DNA from: UBA1672 sp046542355
Lineage (GTDB): Bacteria > Pseudomonadota > Alphaproteobacteria > Micavibrionales > Micavibrionaceae
Assembly (NCBI GenBank): GCA_046542355.1
Contig: JBKHBN010000011.1
Coordinates: 1-49,720, forward strand
Reading direction: 5' to 3'
DNA length: 49,720 nt
Under the pieces are notes generated by a model. That model searched no databases. It was not told the origin of the DNA and saw nothing but the letters and a program-made list of their open reading frames with translations. The position numbers were made by a program, and so were the translations under genes. This document shows, one piece after another, positions 24,512 through 32,788 of the stretch; positions within the stretch are counted from its first letter, which is position 1, and every line of letters begins with the position of its first letter.

Positions 24512-25261
24512 TTACGCCTGAGTGTCTATAGCCTGTCCTGTCCCGGGAGTGTCGGATGGCGGTGGTGTATCAACGTTCTTGGCAACACCTACGCGCGCTG
24601 GACGTAGTATGCGTTCGTTGATGGTATAGCCTGGCTCAACAATCTGGATAATTGTTCCGCTTTCAGTATTGGGCACAGGTGCTTCGAACATGACTTCGTG
24701 GAAATTCGGGTCGAATTTTTCGCCCATTGGCTCTATCTTTTTGATGCCGTTTTTACTGAAGCATTGTAATAATTCTCTTTCGGTGGCTTCTATCCCATCG
24801 GTCAGGTTTTTAACTTGCGGGAATTGTGCAACGAGCTCTTCAGGCACGGCTTCGAGGGCACGGCGCAGATTGTCTGCTACGCTGAGGAGGTCGCGGGCAA
24901 AGCTGCTGACAGCGAATTTTGAAGCGTCTTGACGTTCTTTGATCGCGCGCTTACGTGTGTTTTCTGCCTCTGCCAAAGCCCTGATCATTTGTTCCTTTGC
25001 GCGATCAAGTTGTTCTTGAAGCACTTGAATTTGAATGGATTCGTTGCTGGGATGAGTGTCCGGCTTTGCTTTGGAACTGGCGCGCTTTTGATCCTGCTGA
25101 GGGGGGGGGGCCTGTGGATCTATACTATCTGAAAAGGACTCATAGGCGCCTTGCGTTGCGTCTGCTTGTTCTTCCGGCGTGTATTCCGGCGCTTCGTTGC
25201 CGTTATCATGAATTGATGGTGTTAACTCTGGGGGTTGTTTTTTTGTATTGTCCTCGGACAT
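24512..25261 (-). CDS. grpE: nucleotide exchange factor GrpE
   Basis: Releases ADP from DnaK. The conserved part starts at the coiled coil EQLDRAKEQMIRALAEAENTRKR, continues through DLLSVADNLRRALEAVP, and ends in the beta domain with EVMFEAPVPNTESGTIIQIVEPGYTINERILRPARVGV-type residues (read in pieces). The first 80 residues are Pro/Gln/Asp-rich and disordered, and a run of ten G:C pairs (25101-25110) encodes a proline tract there. ATG 25261 is the second of two nearby in-frame starts (the other is 25267). The 250-residue length is above the usual 180-200 because of this head. Confidence 0.95.
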   Translation of the reverse strand: MSEDNTKKQPPELTPSIHDNGNEAPEYTPEEQADATQGAYESFSDSIDPQAPPPQQDQKRASSKAKPDTHPSNESIQIQVLQEQLDRAKEQMIRALAEAENTRKRAIKERQDASKFAVSSFARDLLSVADNLRRALEAVPEELVAQFPQVKNLTDGIEATERELLQCFSKNGIKKIEPMGEKFDPNFHEVMFEAPVPNTESGTIIQIVEPGYTINERILRPARVGVAKNVDTPPPSDTPGTGQAIDTQA

Positions 25262-25360
25262 TTGCACACCTTATTTTTTTGGAATTTTGTTTTCACGTTT
25301 CTGTTATATTGAATATAAATGTTTTGCTTGGCTTTGAAAATATTTATGCAAGCGTTTGTT

Positions 25361-25386
25361 AGCATATTGCCGATGCTCATATCAAG
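25361..25386 (-). promoter_or_regulatory. candidate heat-shock (RpoH-type) promoter of grpE
   Basis: Reading leftward, CTTGAT (25386-25381) and CAATAT (25369-25364) are 11 bases apart, loosely fitting the alphaproteobacterial RpoH pattern. No CIRCE inverted repeat was seen upstream of grpE or dnaK. The match is weak and rests on position ahead of a heat-shock gene. Confidence 0.3.
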
Positions 25387-25462
25387 GGGGATTAAGACAT
25401 CAGTGACGGCTCTTTGTTAAGGCGCGTTATATGCATGCTGTTGTGTTATATTTTTTAGATTT

Positions 25463-26455
25463 TCATTCTGTCACTATACGTTCTTCTACCAAAGTGGCAT
25501 AGAGTGGTAGGGGGGTTATGAATGTTTTGCGTCCTTCCGGCCCGTCATAGCTCTTATAATCTTTGATGTTTCCTACTTTCTTGATGTTATCTTCTTTGGT
25601 CTTTGTACTTAGACCTTTGGTATAGATTTCTTGAGTGTCAATGAAGTAAAGATGGTTTTTGATTTCCAGAGGAAGGCGGTAGCCATCAAGTACTTCGTTC
25701 ATGGGGGTTAATGCATGTTTTTTTCCAAAGTTATAAATCTGGCGCGTCACATCTCGTGATGTAGCTCCCGGGGCGTATAATTTAACGGTGTTCCTGGGGA
25801 AGAACCAAAGTGTCTGCCAGACTTTTCCAAGTGTTTGGCCGCCGATTCCTTTGAAGATCAAACGATCTTTGTTGATGTCTATTTCGTATTGTCCTAAGTC
25901 CATACGTGTTGTTTTAAACATAAGTTTTTTGATGTTTTTTTCTATTAATTCATCGCGGTTGAGGGGAATGTCTACATAGGATGTTGCATGAGAGACTTCA
26001 CAGTCATAGTTTGTGTATCGTGGTTGACCATCGCTCATAGCGATGGTTGGCATGGTTAACTCAATAAAAAGATTATGTCCTACATATTCAATGTCGGCAC
26101 TGGATATCTTTGATCCGGGCTTGGCTACACGTTTTCCATGTGCGCCCGGATATGTTTTTCCTTGTAAATGGATGCAGCCGGCAACATCCCCAATGTGGGA
26201 AATACGCATTAAAAAATCACTTTCCGATACGCTGGGGTTATGCAGGAATGTTACGGCGTAAATGAAGTTAGCCAGTATGTCTACTGGTGTACCGAGTTTT
26301 GTTTGTGTGGCTGTGGTGTGCGTCGGTGCTTTTGGTTCTTGCGTCTCATCTGTTCCGGCCTGTGCGGAAAAGGAGATGCTTAGGAAAAGGGCTACCAGAG
26401 CGATCAGCAAAGTTGTGAGGAATGCTGTCGTGGAGCGGGATGAGATTTTTACCAT
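25463..26455 (-). CDS. exported protein of unknown function (330 aa)
   Basis: Exported protein with a clear signal peptide: the hydrophobic stretch AFLTTLLIALVALFLSISF ends at AQA-GT near residue 33. The mature part starts with a Thr/Pro-rich linker, has two cysteines (GCIHLQG and YDCEVSH) that could form a disulfide, and contains conserved-looking blocks such as FFPRNTVKLYAPGATS and DGYRLPLEIKNHLYFIDTQE. I recognise no family. It lies between grpE and rph, where many alphaproteobacteria keep hrcA, but shares nothing visible with HrcA. It is probably periplasmic. Confidence 0.75.
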   Translation of the reverse strand: MVKISSRSTTAFLTTLLIALVALFLSISFSAQAGTDETQEPKAPTHTTATQTKLGTPVDILANFIYAVTFLHNPSVSESDFLMRISHIGDVAGCIHLQGKTYPGAHGKRVAKPGSKISSADIEYVGHNLFIELTMPTIAMSDGQPRYTNYDCEVSHATSYVDIPLNRDELIEKNIKKLMFKTTRMDLGQYEIDINKDRLIFKGIGGQTLGKVWQTLWFFPRNTVKLYAPGATSRDVTRQIYNFGKKHALTPMNEVLDGYRLPLEIKNHLYFIDTQEIYTKGLSTKTKEDNIKKVGNIKDYKSYDGPEGRKTFITPLPLYATLVEERIVTE

Positions 26456-26619
26456 AGTTTTATATACCCAAATAACAAAATATTCTAAATTTGCCCATAA
26501 CTTTAACGTGGAAATTGTTTTTAAGCAAAACTTATCTTGATTTATTGGCTGTTTAGCTTCAATAAACTAACACTGTATCGATAAATCGCAATCTTTTGAA
26601 CAGGGAGGATAGTATAAAA

Positions 26620-27342
26620 ATGACACGACCAAGTATGCGCGGTGCTGACGAGATGAGGGTAGTAGAGGTTGTTCCTAATTATAGCAAACATGCCGAAGGC
26701 TCGTGTCTGGTAAAGTTTGGGGATACCCACGTTTTGTGTACAGCCAGCGTCGAAGAAAAAGTTCCGGTGTGGATGCGGGGAAGTGGTCAGGGATGGGTTA
26801 CGGCGGAATATGGTATGTTGCCGCGCTCGACGCATTCGAGAATGAATCGTGAAGCGGCGCGTGGCAAGCAAAGTGGGCGCACGCAAGAGATTCAGCGTCT
26901 GATTGGTCGTTCTTTGCGGGCTGTTGTTGATCTTGAGGCAATGGGAGAGCGTCAGGTGCGTGTGGATTGTGACGTCATACAGGCTGATGGGGGGACGCGC
27001 ACAGCTTCTATTACCGGTGGGTACGTGGCGCTGGCTTTGGCGTTTGAGCATTTAATGAAAGTCGGGGTTTTTGATAAAAGTCCATTGGTGGATAGTGTTT
27101 CGGCTATTTCCTGTGGCTTGTATAAGGGAAAGGCTGTTTTGGATCTGGATTATGATGAAGATTCGGATGCGGATACGGATGCTAATTTTGTCATTACCGG
27201 CCAAGGGGGGATTTGCGAAATTCAAGGCACGGCTGAGAAAGTGCCTTTTCGGGAGGGTGAGTTCCTAACTCTTCTTGCTTTGGCGCAGAAGGGATGCCAT
27301 CTTTTGGCAGAGATACAACAGGATATAATACAGGGGGTGTGA
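26620..27342 (+). CDS. rph: ribonuclease PH
   Basis: Phosphorolytic 3'-5' exoribonuclease that trims tRNA 3' ends. The 240-residue protein has the full RNase PH layout: MRVVEVVPNYSKHAEGSCLV, TAEYGMLPRSTHSR, the phosphate-binding GRTQEIQRLIGRSLRAVVD and DCDVIQADGGTRTASI, and DLDYDEDSDADTDANFV with the acidic catalytic residues. The frame is open from TTG 26596, but AGGGAGG at 26602 points to ATG 26620. The rdgB gene starts four bases after the stop, so translation is coupled. Confidence 0.96.
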   Translation: MTRPSMRGADEMRVVEVVPNYSKHAEGSCLVKFGDTHVLCTASVEEKVPVWMRGSGQGWVTAEYGMLPRSTHSRMNREAARGKQSGRTQEIQRLIGRSLRAVVDLEAMGERQVRVDCDVIQADGGTRTASITGGYVALALAFEHLMKVGVFDKSPLVDSVSAISCGLYKGKAVLDLDYDEDSDADTDANFVITGQGGICEIQGTAEKVPFREGEFLTLLALAQKGCHLLAEIQQDIIQGV

Positions 27343-27376
27343 AATATGCGTTCATTTCGAAATATGCGTTCATTTC
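27341..27376 (+). repeat. 18-bp tandem duplication covering the rdgB start
   Basis: GAAATATGCGTTCATTTC occurs twice in direct tandem (27341-27358 and 27359-27376). Each copy carries ATG (27346 and 27364). Since 18 is divisible by three, the reading frame is kept and six residues are duplicated (MRSFRN-MRSFQS). Confidence 0.9.
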
Positions 27377-27966
27377 AAAGTGATGAATTATTGATTGCGA
27401 CCCATAATAAGGGAAAGGCTAAAGAAATTGCAGTGCTGTTAAAGGGCTATGTGCGAAGATTTTATACGGTTGCAGATCTCGGGCTGCCGGAGCCGGAGGA
27501 AACCGGAAAAACCTTTGCAGAGAATGCGCGTATCAAGGCGGTGGCTGCGGCCAGAGTGAGCGGTAAGGTTGCTTTGGCTGATGATAGCGGTCTTGCGGTG
27601 AATGCTTTGAGCGGTGCGCCCGGTGTTTATTCTGCCCGCTGGGCTGGTGAGGATCGGGATTTTGACAAGGCTATGCTTAAGGTGCATGAAACTCTGGCTG
27701 ATTCTCTTGATCGTAGTGCCTATTTCGTGTGCGTTCTGGCGCTGGGCTGGCCGGATGGGCATACAGAAATATTTGAAGGACGGGTGAATGGGCAAATTGT
27801 CTGGCCTGCGCGCGGTGATCAAGGTTTCGGGTATGATCCGATTTTTCAGCCCGATGGCCATGAGGTGACTTTTGCGCAGATGGATCCTGCACAAAAGCAT
27901 AAGATTTCTCATCGTGCTTTGGCGTTTGGCCGTCTGGTTTCGGATTGCTTTCAACGTGCAGCCTAG
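27346..27966 (+). CDS. rdgB: XTP/dITP diphosphatase (Ham1/RdgB)
   Basis: House-cleaning pyrophosphatase that hydrolyses non-canonical purine triphosphates such as dITP and XTP to monophosphates. Motifs in order: ATHNKGKAKEI (phosphate binding), FAENARIKA, LADDSGLAV (metal-binding Asp), GVYSARWAG, GYDPIFQP and KHKISHRALA. At 206 residues it is a normal length. ATG 27346 is preferred over the duplicated ATG 27364 because CAGGGGGTG sits at the right distance from it. The gene follows rph directly and precedes hemW, a common alphaproteobacterial order. Confidence 0.95.
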   Translation: MRSFRNMRSFQSDELLIATHNKGKAKEIAVLLKGYVRRFYTVADLGLPEPEETGKTFAENARIKAVAAARVSGKVALADDSGLAVNALSGAPGVYSARWAGEDRDFDKAMLKVHETLADSLDRSAYFVCVLALGWPDGHTEIFEGRVNGQIVWPARGDQGFGYDPIFQPDGHEVTFAQMDPAQKHKISHRALAFGRLVSDCFQRAA

Positions 27967-28006
27967 TTTTTTGGATGAATTGGCGTGTATGCGAGACTGA
28001 TTGGCT

Positions 28007-29176
28007 ATGTTTAAAGCAGAGCAAATGGGGGTTTATATCCATTGGCCGTTTTGCAAGGCGCGGTGTCCGTATTGTGATTTTAATACATATGCGCTCAAGG
28101 GTGATTTTGATGAATATCTTTGGCTGCAAGCTTATATCAGAGAGCTTGGTTATTATGCAGCGTTGTTACCGGATAAAGAGGTGGTTTCTGTTTTTTTTGG
28201 CGGGGGAACACCTTCCTTGATGAGCGCTGGTGCGGTAGAGGCTCTTCTTGAGCGTATATCCAGATGTTGGCACGTTGTAGATGATGTCGAGATTTCACTG
28301 GAGGCCAATCCTACCAGTGTTGAAAATGAGAAGCTCAAAGGGTTTGCTCGCGCCGGTGTTAACCGTTTGTCGCTGGGGGTGCAGTCTTTTAACGATCGGG
28401 ATCTGGTTTTTTTAGGGCGTGAGCATAGTGCGCAGGATGCTGTGCGGGCGTTGGATCTGGCGCAGGAGCATTTTGAGCGCTACAGTTTTGATTTGATTTA
28501 TGCACGGCCTGAACAAAGTGTTGCGGATTGGGAGGCAGAGCTTTCCTATGCGCTGTCTTTTGGTGCATCTCATATGTCGCTTTATCAGCTTACTGTCGAG
28601 GACGGCACGCCGTTTGCCGCTCAGCAGGCGCGTGGAGCGTTTAAAGTTCCGCTTGAAGATAAAAGCGCGCAGTTTTATAATTTGACGCAAGATATTATGG
28701 AGGCGGCAGGGCTTGGGGCTTATGAGGTCTCCAATTACGCTCGTGAGTGGCATAAGTGCCGGCATAACCTGGTTTATTGGCATATGGCGGATTATGTCGG
28801 GATTGGAGCCGGTGCGCATGGGCGCTATATTCTTGATGGCCAGAAATACGCGACATGTGCAGCGAACAAACCGCAGCGCTGGCTTTCTTGTGTTCGTGAA
28901 CGTGGCGTGGGTTATATGGGCGAGCCAGAGGCGTTAAGCGCTTCAGAGTGTTTTTATGAATCACTATTGATGGGGCTGCGTTTAACACAGGGTGTTTCTT
29001 TGGCGCGGTGTGAGGCGCTGTCTTCTGTGAGGAGCCAGGACATTCTGGATTTTTCCAGAATTGAAATTGCGTGTGAAGAAGGCTGGCTTGTTTACGATAA
29101 AAAGCGTCATCATCTCAGCGCGACGCGCGAAGGGATTTTGCGGCTTAATGCATTGCTCGGTTATATCGTCCGGTAG
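28007..29176 (+). CDS. hemW: radical SAM haem chaperone HemW
   Basis: Member of the coproporphyrinogen-III-oxidase-like radical SAM group. HemW binds haem and inserts it into respiratory proteins; it lacks the CPO activity of HemN. The Fe-S cluster motif FCKARCPYCDF is in the C-x3-C-x2-C form, followed by GGGTPSL and LSLGVQSFND, and the C-terminal HemW-type domain is present. Length is 389 residues from ATG 28007; TTG 28001 and ATG 28025 (MGVYIHWPF) are alternatives. Third gene of the rph-rdgB-hemW run. Confidence 0.92.
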   Translation: MFKAEQMGVYIHWPFCKARCPYCDFNTYALKGDFDEYLWLQAYIRELGYYAALLPDKEVVSVFFGGGTPSLMSAGAVEALLERISRCWHVVDDVEISLEANPTSVENEKLKGFARAGVNRLSLGVQSFNDRDLVFLGREHSAQDAVRALDLAQEHFERYSFDLIYARPEQSVADWEAELSYALSFGASHMSLYQLTVEDGTPFAAQQARGAFKVPLEDKSAQFYNLTQDIMEAAGLGAYEVSNYAREWHKCRHNLVYWHMADYVGIGAGAHGRYILDGQKYATCAANKPQRWLSCVRERGVGYMGEPEALSASECFYESLLMGLRLTQGVSLARCEALSSVRSQDILDFSRIEIACEEGWLVYDKKRHHLSATREGILRLNALLGYIVR

Positions 29177-29188
29177 TTTCTTTATTGT

Positions 29189-30865
29189 TTATTGGGGTTG
29201 TTCCGGTTGCTCCGAGCTGGGCGCGGCAAACACGGTGCTTATGTTTTGTCCGTTTATTTTGAACTGGCCTGTATCACTGGTTTCGATTACGAAACTATGC
29301 GCTGATTTGCCGTCTGCCCCTGTTGCCGGTTTTGCAATACGTTTTAGTGTTTGCAGGGTCGGGATCAGGTTTTTGTATTGTTGTGCGTAGGGGCTTTCTT
29401 CTTTTTGGCTGTGTTTTTGTGATACATCAATCAGGGTATTCAGGCCTTCTATCAGCATATTGAATTGTGCCTTAAAGCCCATCATGGCGCTGAGGTCAGT
29501 TGTGACGTTTCCATTGAGTGTGAGGTTGTATATGTCATTGGCCGCTTTGTTATTTTGCACCAGAATTTGGGTTCCCGCCTGAGAGATGATAGCAGGAAGG
29601 CGTGATACAATGCTAAAGAGTATCATTTTCCCTGTCTCCGGGTTTTGGGCTACGCTGGTTATGGCATTATCAATCAGCGTGCCTAAAGAGTTATAAGGGA
29701 TGTTTTGGGCTGTTATTTCTGTTTTTAGTTCTTTTGGTAGAATGTCGGACATTTCTGGGTTTTGGGGGGTTGTTTTCAAGCCGCTATAGGTTAGTTCAAG
29801 TCCGTAAGTGCCTTGATTGGTTTTTAACCCCGATAAGACCACTCCGATTTTTGCGTTGTCGAGATGAGTGCTTTGGTATCTGGTTGGTGTTTCATCTGCC
29901 GACTGGCTTGTTGTGTTATCCGGGGCTTTGATACTGATGTCTTTTGCGCTGTAGGCGGCTGACAATCCACTCATATCAAAATCATAAATATCCTTGACCA
30001 TCTCATGTATGTTTTGTGCGTTGATTTGCTGGGCTTCTTCCGGGTTTTCAAGCTGGAGGTTTTGGATGGTTTCTTTATGTTTAAGAATTTTTTCCTTATA
30101 GGCCGTGATGTCAGGCATTTTTAAATCTTCCATAGAGAAGTCGAGTTTTATCTCGCCAATTTCTACAAGGGTGTCTTGATCTGGCTGGGCGATATGCAAA
30201 CCGCTGAGCAGAAAATGACCCGGGCCGGAAAAGCGTCCGTTTTCCTGCTCTTCCAGGTTGGTATAGAATTGCACGCCTCCCAAACGAGAATCTTGTGCCT
30301 GCTCTCCTGTCATAAATGTTAACCCCAAGAGATTCATATCCATTTTTGTAAAGTAACCAAGTTTTTCGTTGTATAGGCCGATAGAGCGCTGCTCGTTAAA
30401 TGTGAGCGTAAAACGATCAGGGTCGGCTGTGCCTTTGAGCGCATCGTACATGGTCATTTCTTGTGGCAGGACAATAGTTGCTTTCCAGTTTTCGGGCTTT
30501 TCAGAAGGCATTAGGTTCATTTTGATTGCGCCGATATCGAAGACTACTTTTTCCGGCGGGTTTTCTTGCGCGTAAGATTCTTGGTGTTCCGGGCCGCTTA
30601 TGTAGATATGCGGGAAGGTAGTTGCGTAGTAGCCGTCTTGTGGCTCTACTGTCAGGGTTCCATCATAAATTATATTCACCGCGCTGAGTGCTTCATTTAC
30701 TTCTTTTTGATAGTCCAGCATTTTTTGCAGTGATTTTTTGAGGTCTTGCGCCTGAGCCGTGGTTGTTGTTGTCTTTGTTTGTGCATGAAGCTTTGCGGGT
30801 AAAAGCATAAGAAAGGCGCCCATAAGAGCAAGAAAAGGAAATATGTTTTTGGGCGTACTGTGCAT
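29189..30865 (-). CDS. large exported protein, unknown function (558 aa)
   Basis: ATG 30865 is chosen because AAAGGAACC precedes it and a textbook signal peptide follows (FPFLALMGAFLMLLPAKLHA-QT). The frame is open for 38 more codons upstream, but these are not protein-like. The mature part is rich in predicted beta strands with long repeated-like sections such as IGAIKMNLMPSE and IGEIKLDFSMEDL, and ends in SFVIETSDTGQFKINGQNI. The overall look recalls periplasmic bridge-type proteins of the YdgA/DUF945 kind, but no defined motif proves this. It is convergent with hemW, 12 bases apart. Function unknown. Confidence 0.75.
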   Translation of the reverse strand: MHSTPKNIFPFLALMGAFLMLLPAKLHAQTKTTTTTAQAQDLKKSLQKMLDYQKEVNEALSAVNIIYDGTLTVEPQDGYYATTFPHIYISGPEHQESYAQENPPEKVVFDIGAIKMNLMPSEKPENWKATIVLPQEMTMYDALKGTADPDRFTLTFNEQRSIGLYNEKLGYFTKMDMNLLGLTFMTGEQAQDSRLGGVQFYTNLEEQENGRFSGPGHFLLSGLHIAQPDQDTLVEIGEIKLDFSMEDLKMPDITAYKEKILKHKETIQNLQLENPEEAQQINAQNIHEMVKDIYDFDMSGLSAAYSAKDISIKAPDNTTSQSADETPTRYQSTHLDNAKIGVVLSGLKTNQGTYGLELTYSGLKTTPQNPEMSDILPKELKTEITAQNIPYNSLGTLIDNAITSVAQNPETGKMILFSIVSRLPAIISQAGTQILVQNNKAANDIYNLTLNGNVTTDLSAMMGFKAQFNMLIEGLNTLIDVSQKHSQKEESPYAQQYKNLIPTLQTLKRIAKPATGADGKSAHSFVIETSDTGQFKINGQNISTVFAAPSSEQPEQPQ

Positions 30866-31077
30866 CTTGGTTCCTTTGGGTGTTTTTTGTTGTTTTGAGA
30901 TACAGGATTGTAAAAAAATATGCATAAACCAAGGAGGATTTAAACAAAAAGGCTTGCTGTGTACAAGGATAATCGGCATTAATAGGCCTCATGGATTGAA
31001 GTTGGCCGTGTGTGTGATTTTCAATGTGTAGAATTGCAGGGTCGGTTTGTTTACATTCGTGGAATTAGGAAAATATT

Positions 31078-32313
31078 TTGTCGGAACCAATGTTAGAGTC
31101 TAAAAATACGCAATTTACATTATCTGCCAAGGGAGAAATTCTATGGCAGGAAAAATTGAATAATCCGTTGCCCGGAGAGGCTGTTGCTGTCCTTGAAAAG
31201 GGGAAGCAGTCGTTGAAGCCTGTTATTACATTACTCGATAATGATTTGACGGCGGTCTATAAGGGAGATGCAGAAAAGCAGCAGGCTTTGCTTAATCAGT
31301 TGAATGTATGGTTTCAATGGTATGTTGGGGAAACGCTTGGCGCGCTGGTGGCTTTGGAAATCCCACAGGGCGTTGAGCCAAAGACGGATGCTGTTTCCAA
31401 GATTGCGGCGGAAGTTTATGAAGGTATGGGGATTATTCCGCGCGCGCAGATTGAGGGGCTTATTTCACAACTTACGCCTGAATGCCGCGCCGCCTTGCGG
31501 AGTAAAAAGATCAGGCTAGGCCCTGTTTTGGTTTTTATTCCTGAGCTTAATAAGCCTGCGGCTGTTCGTTTGAGGGCGCTGTTATGGTCTTTGCATAACG
31601 GGCGTGATTTGCCTGCTCAAGTCCCTGCCGATGGCATTGTATCGGTTAGTCTTGAAGATGAGACTGCTGATCCTCTTTATTATCGTTCTATTGGGTATCC
31701 GCTGTATGGTGGGCGCGCGGTGCGGATTGATATGCTTGATCGGGTTATTTCCTGTGTTTACGATCACGCCGAAGGGGGTAAGTTTCAGGCCCGTCATGAG
31801 ATGGCTGAGTGGCTTGGCTGTTCGATTGAGGGGCTTTACAAGGTTCTTGAGGCTATGGGGCATGTCAAGATACATGATCCGGCAGATGATGTTTCAAGTG
31901 GAGATGATGCTCCTTATGAGGGGGATGTTTCCGGGGAAAGTCAACCAGGGCAGGGCGCTGCTGTGAAAGAGGATTGTGATGTAGATTCTTCTAGTGCTGA
32001 TGGTGATGAATCCGGTGATTCCGCAAAAGATAGCCAAGCAGGATCTGCCAAGGTCACTGATAAAAAGCCTGAGCTTGCCACTTTCCGTCTTAAGAAGGGA
32101 AAGGCTTTCCAGACTGGTGCAGCCGGTGGAAAGAAGGGCGCTGAAAAGAAGAAGGGGCAGTTTAAGGGAGGTAAGAAGCAAGGACGAGCAAACGTTAAAA
32201 AGGGAAAAGCTGAGGGTCGGCGTAAAGATTATGGGCCTAGAGTTATTACCGCGGAAGCACAGGTTTCGGAGGCAGATAATCCTTTTGCCGTTTTGCAGCA
32301 GCTCAAGAAGTAG
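31078..32313 (+). CDS. stand-alone C-terminal domain of Suv3-like helicase
   Basis: The 411 residues resemble the C-terminal accessory domain of the long alphaproteobacterial Suv3/MgpS-like DExH helicases, with LSAKGEILWQ, RLGPVLVFIPEL, RLRALLWSLHNG, YRSIGYPLYGGRAVRIDMLDR and a DNPFAVLQQLKK end. No helicase motif (GKT, DEAD, QRxGRxGR) is present. A stop codon lies in frame at 31066, so the protein is not the tail of an upstream frame. TTAGGA gives a Shine-Dalgarno for TTG 31078 (ATG 31090 is alternative). Residues about 265-400 form an acidic then very Lys/Gly-rich linker, likely RNA-binding. The function may be regulatory or relictual. Confidence 0.7.
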   Translation: MSEPMLESKNTQFTLSAKGEILWQEKLNNPLPGEAVAVLEKGKQSLKPVITLLDNDLTAVYKGDAEKQQALLNQLNVWFQWYVGETLGALVALEIPQGVEPKTDAVSKIAAEVYEGMGIIPRAQIEGLISQLTPECRAALRSKKIRLGPVLVFIPELNKPAAVRLRALLWSLHNGRDLPAQVPADGIVSVSLEDETADPLYYRSIGYPLYGGRAVRIDMLDRVISCVYDHAEGGKFQARHEMAEWLGCSIEGLYKVLEAMGHVKIHDPADDVSSGDDAPYEGDVSGESQPGQGAAVKEDCDVDSSSADGDESGDSAKDSQAGSAKVTDKKPELATFRLKKGKAFQTGAAGGKKGAEKKKGQFKGGKKQGRANVKKGKAEGRRKDYGPRVITAEAQVSEADNPFAVLQQLKK

Positions 32314-32337
32314 TCCTGTTATCTATACGTTTTTTTC

Positions 32338-32715
32338 ATGATGAAACAGTTTTTTTTATTTGTTGTATTGTGTAGCTTTTTTTCTTCTTTCTTTGCTATG
32401 CAGCCTTCTTATGCTGCAAGGTTTTCCGGAGAATATTTGCTTAAGGTTTGTGCTGTTGATTCAATGGGGCGTGAAATTGTAGAAGGAGGGAAGATTGCTT
32501 GTCAGGCATATATTTCCGGTATCGTAGATTACCATAACATGCTGCGTGCGATGCGGGTGGTGTCTGATATGGACTTTTGTGTTCCCAATGATGTTGGTTT
32601 GAATGAGTTGCAGATTCGCGTTCTCGCGTATATATATAAGAGGGTGAAATTGCATCGTAAATTCGTAGCAGCGCCCGGAGTGACGATGGCTCTTATGTCT
32701 TTGTATCCCTGTTAA
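32338..32715 (+). CDS. Rap1a/Tai-family secreted protein
   Basis: A signal peptide (FFLFVVLCSFFSSFFA, cleavage near YAA) precedes a domain of about 100 residues. Its pattern fits the Rap1a/Tai immunity-protein family: YLLKVC, then KIACQAYISGIVDYH, then DFCVPNDVGLNELQIRVLAYI, and a final ALMSLYPC, with four cysteines in the expected places. Some members protect against type VI secretion amidase effectors, but most in this family have no known partner. No effector gene lies nearby, so an immunity role is not supported by context. The start lies 25 bases after the helicase-tail gene, suggesting one transcript. Confidence 0.75.
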   Translation: MMKQFFLFVVLCSFFSSFFAMQPSYAARFSGEYLLKVCAVDSMGREIVEGGKIACQAYISGIVDYHNMLRAMRVVSDMDFCVPNDVGLNELQIRVLAYIYKRVKLHRKFVAAPGVTMALMSLYPC

Positions 32716-32788
32716 AATCCTTTTGTTTATGGTGTGATTTTTTTTGATAATCTGTGTTTGCAGGGCTTTTTTATAGGAATCGGTTTAA

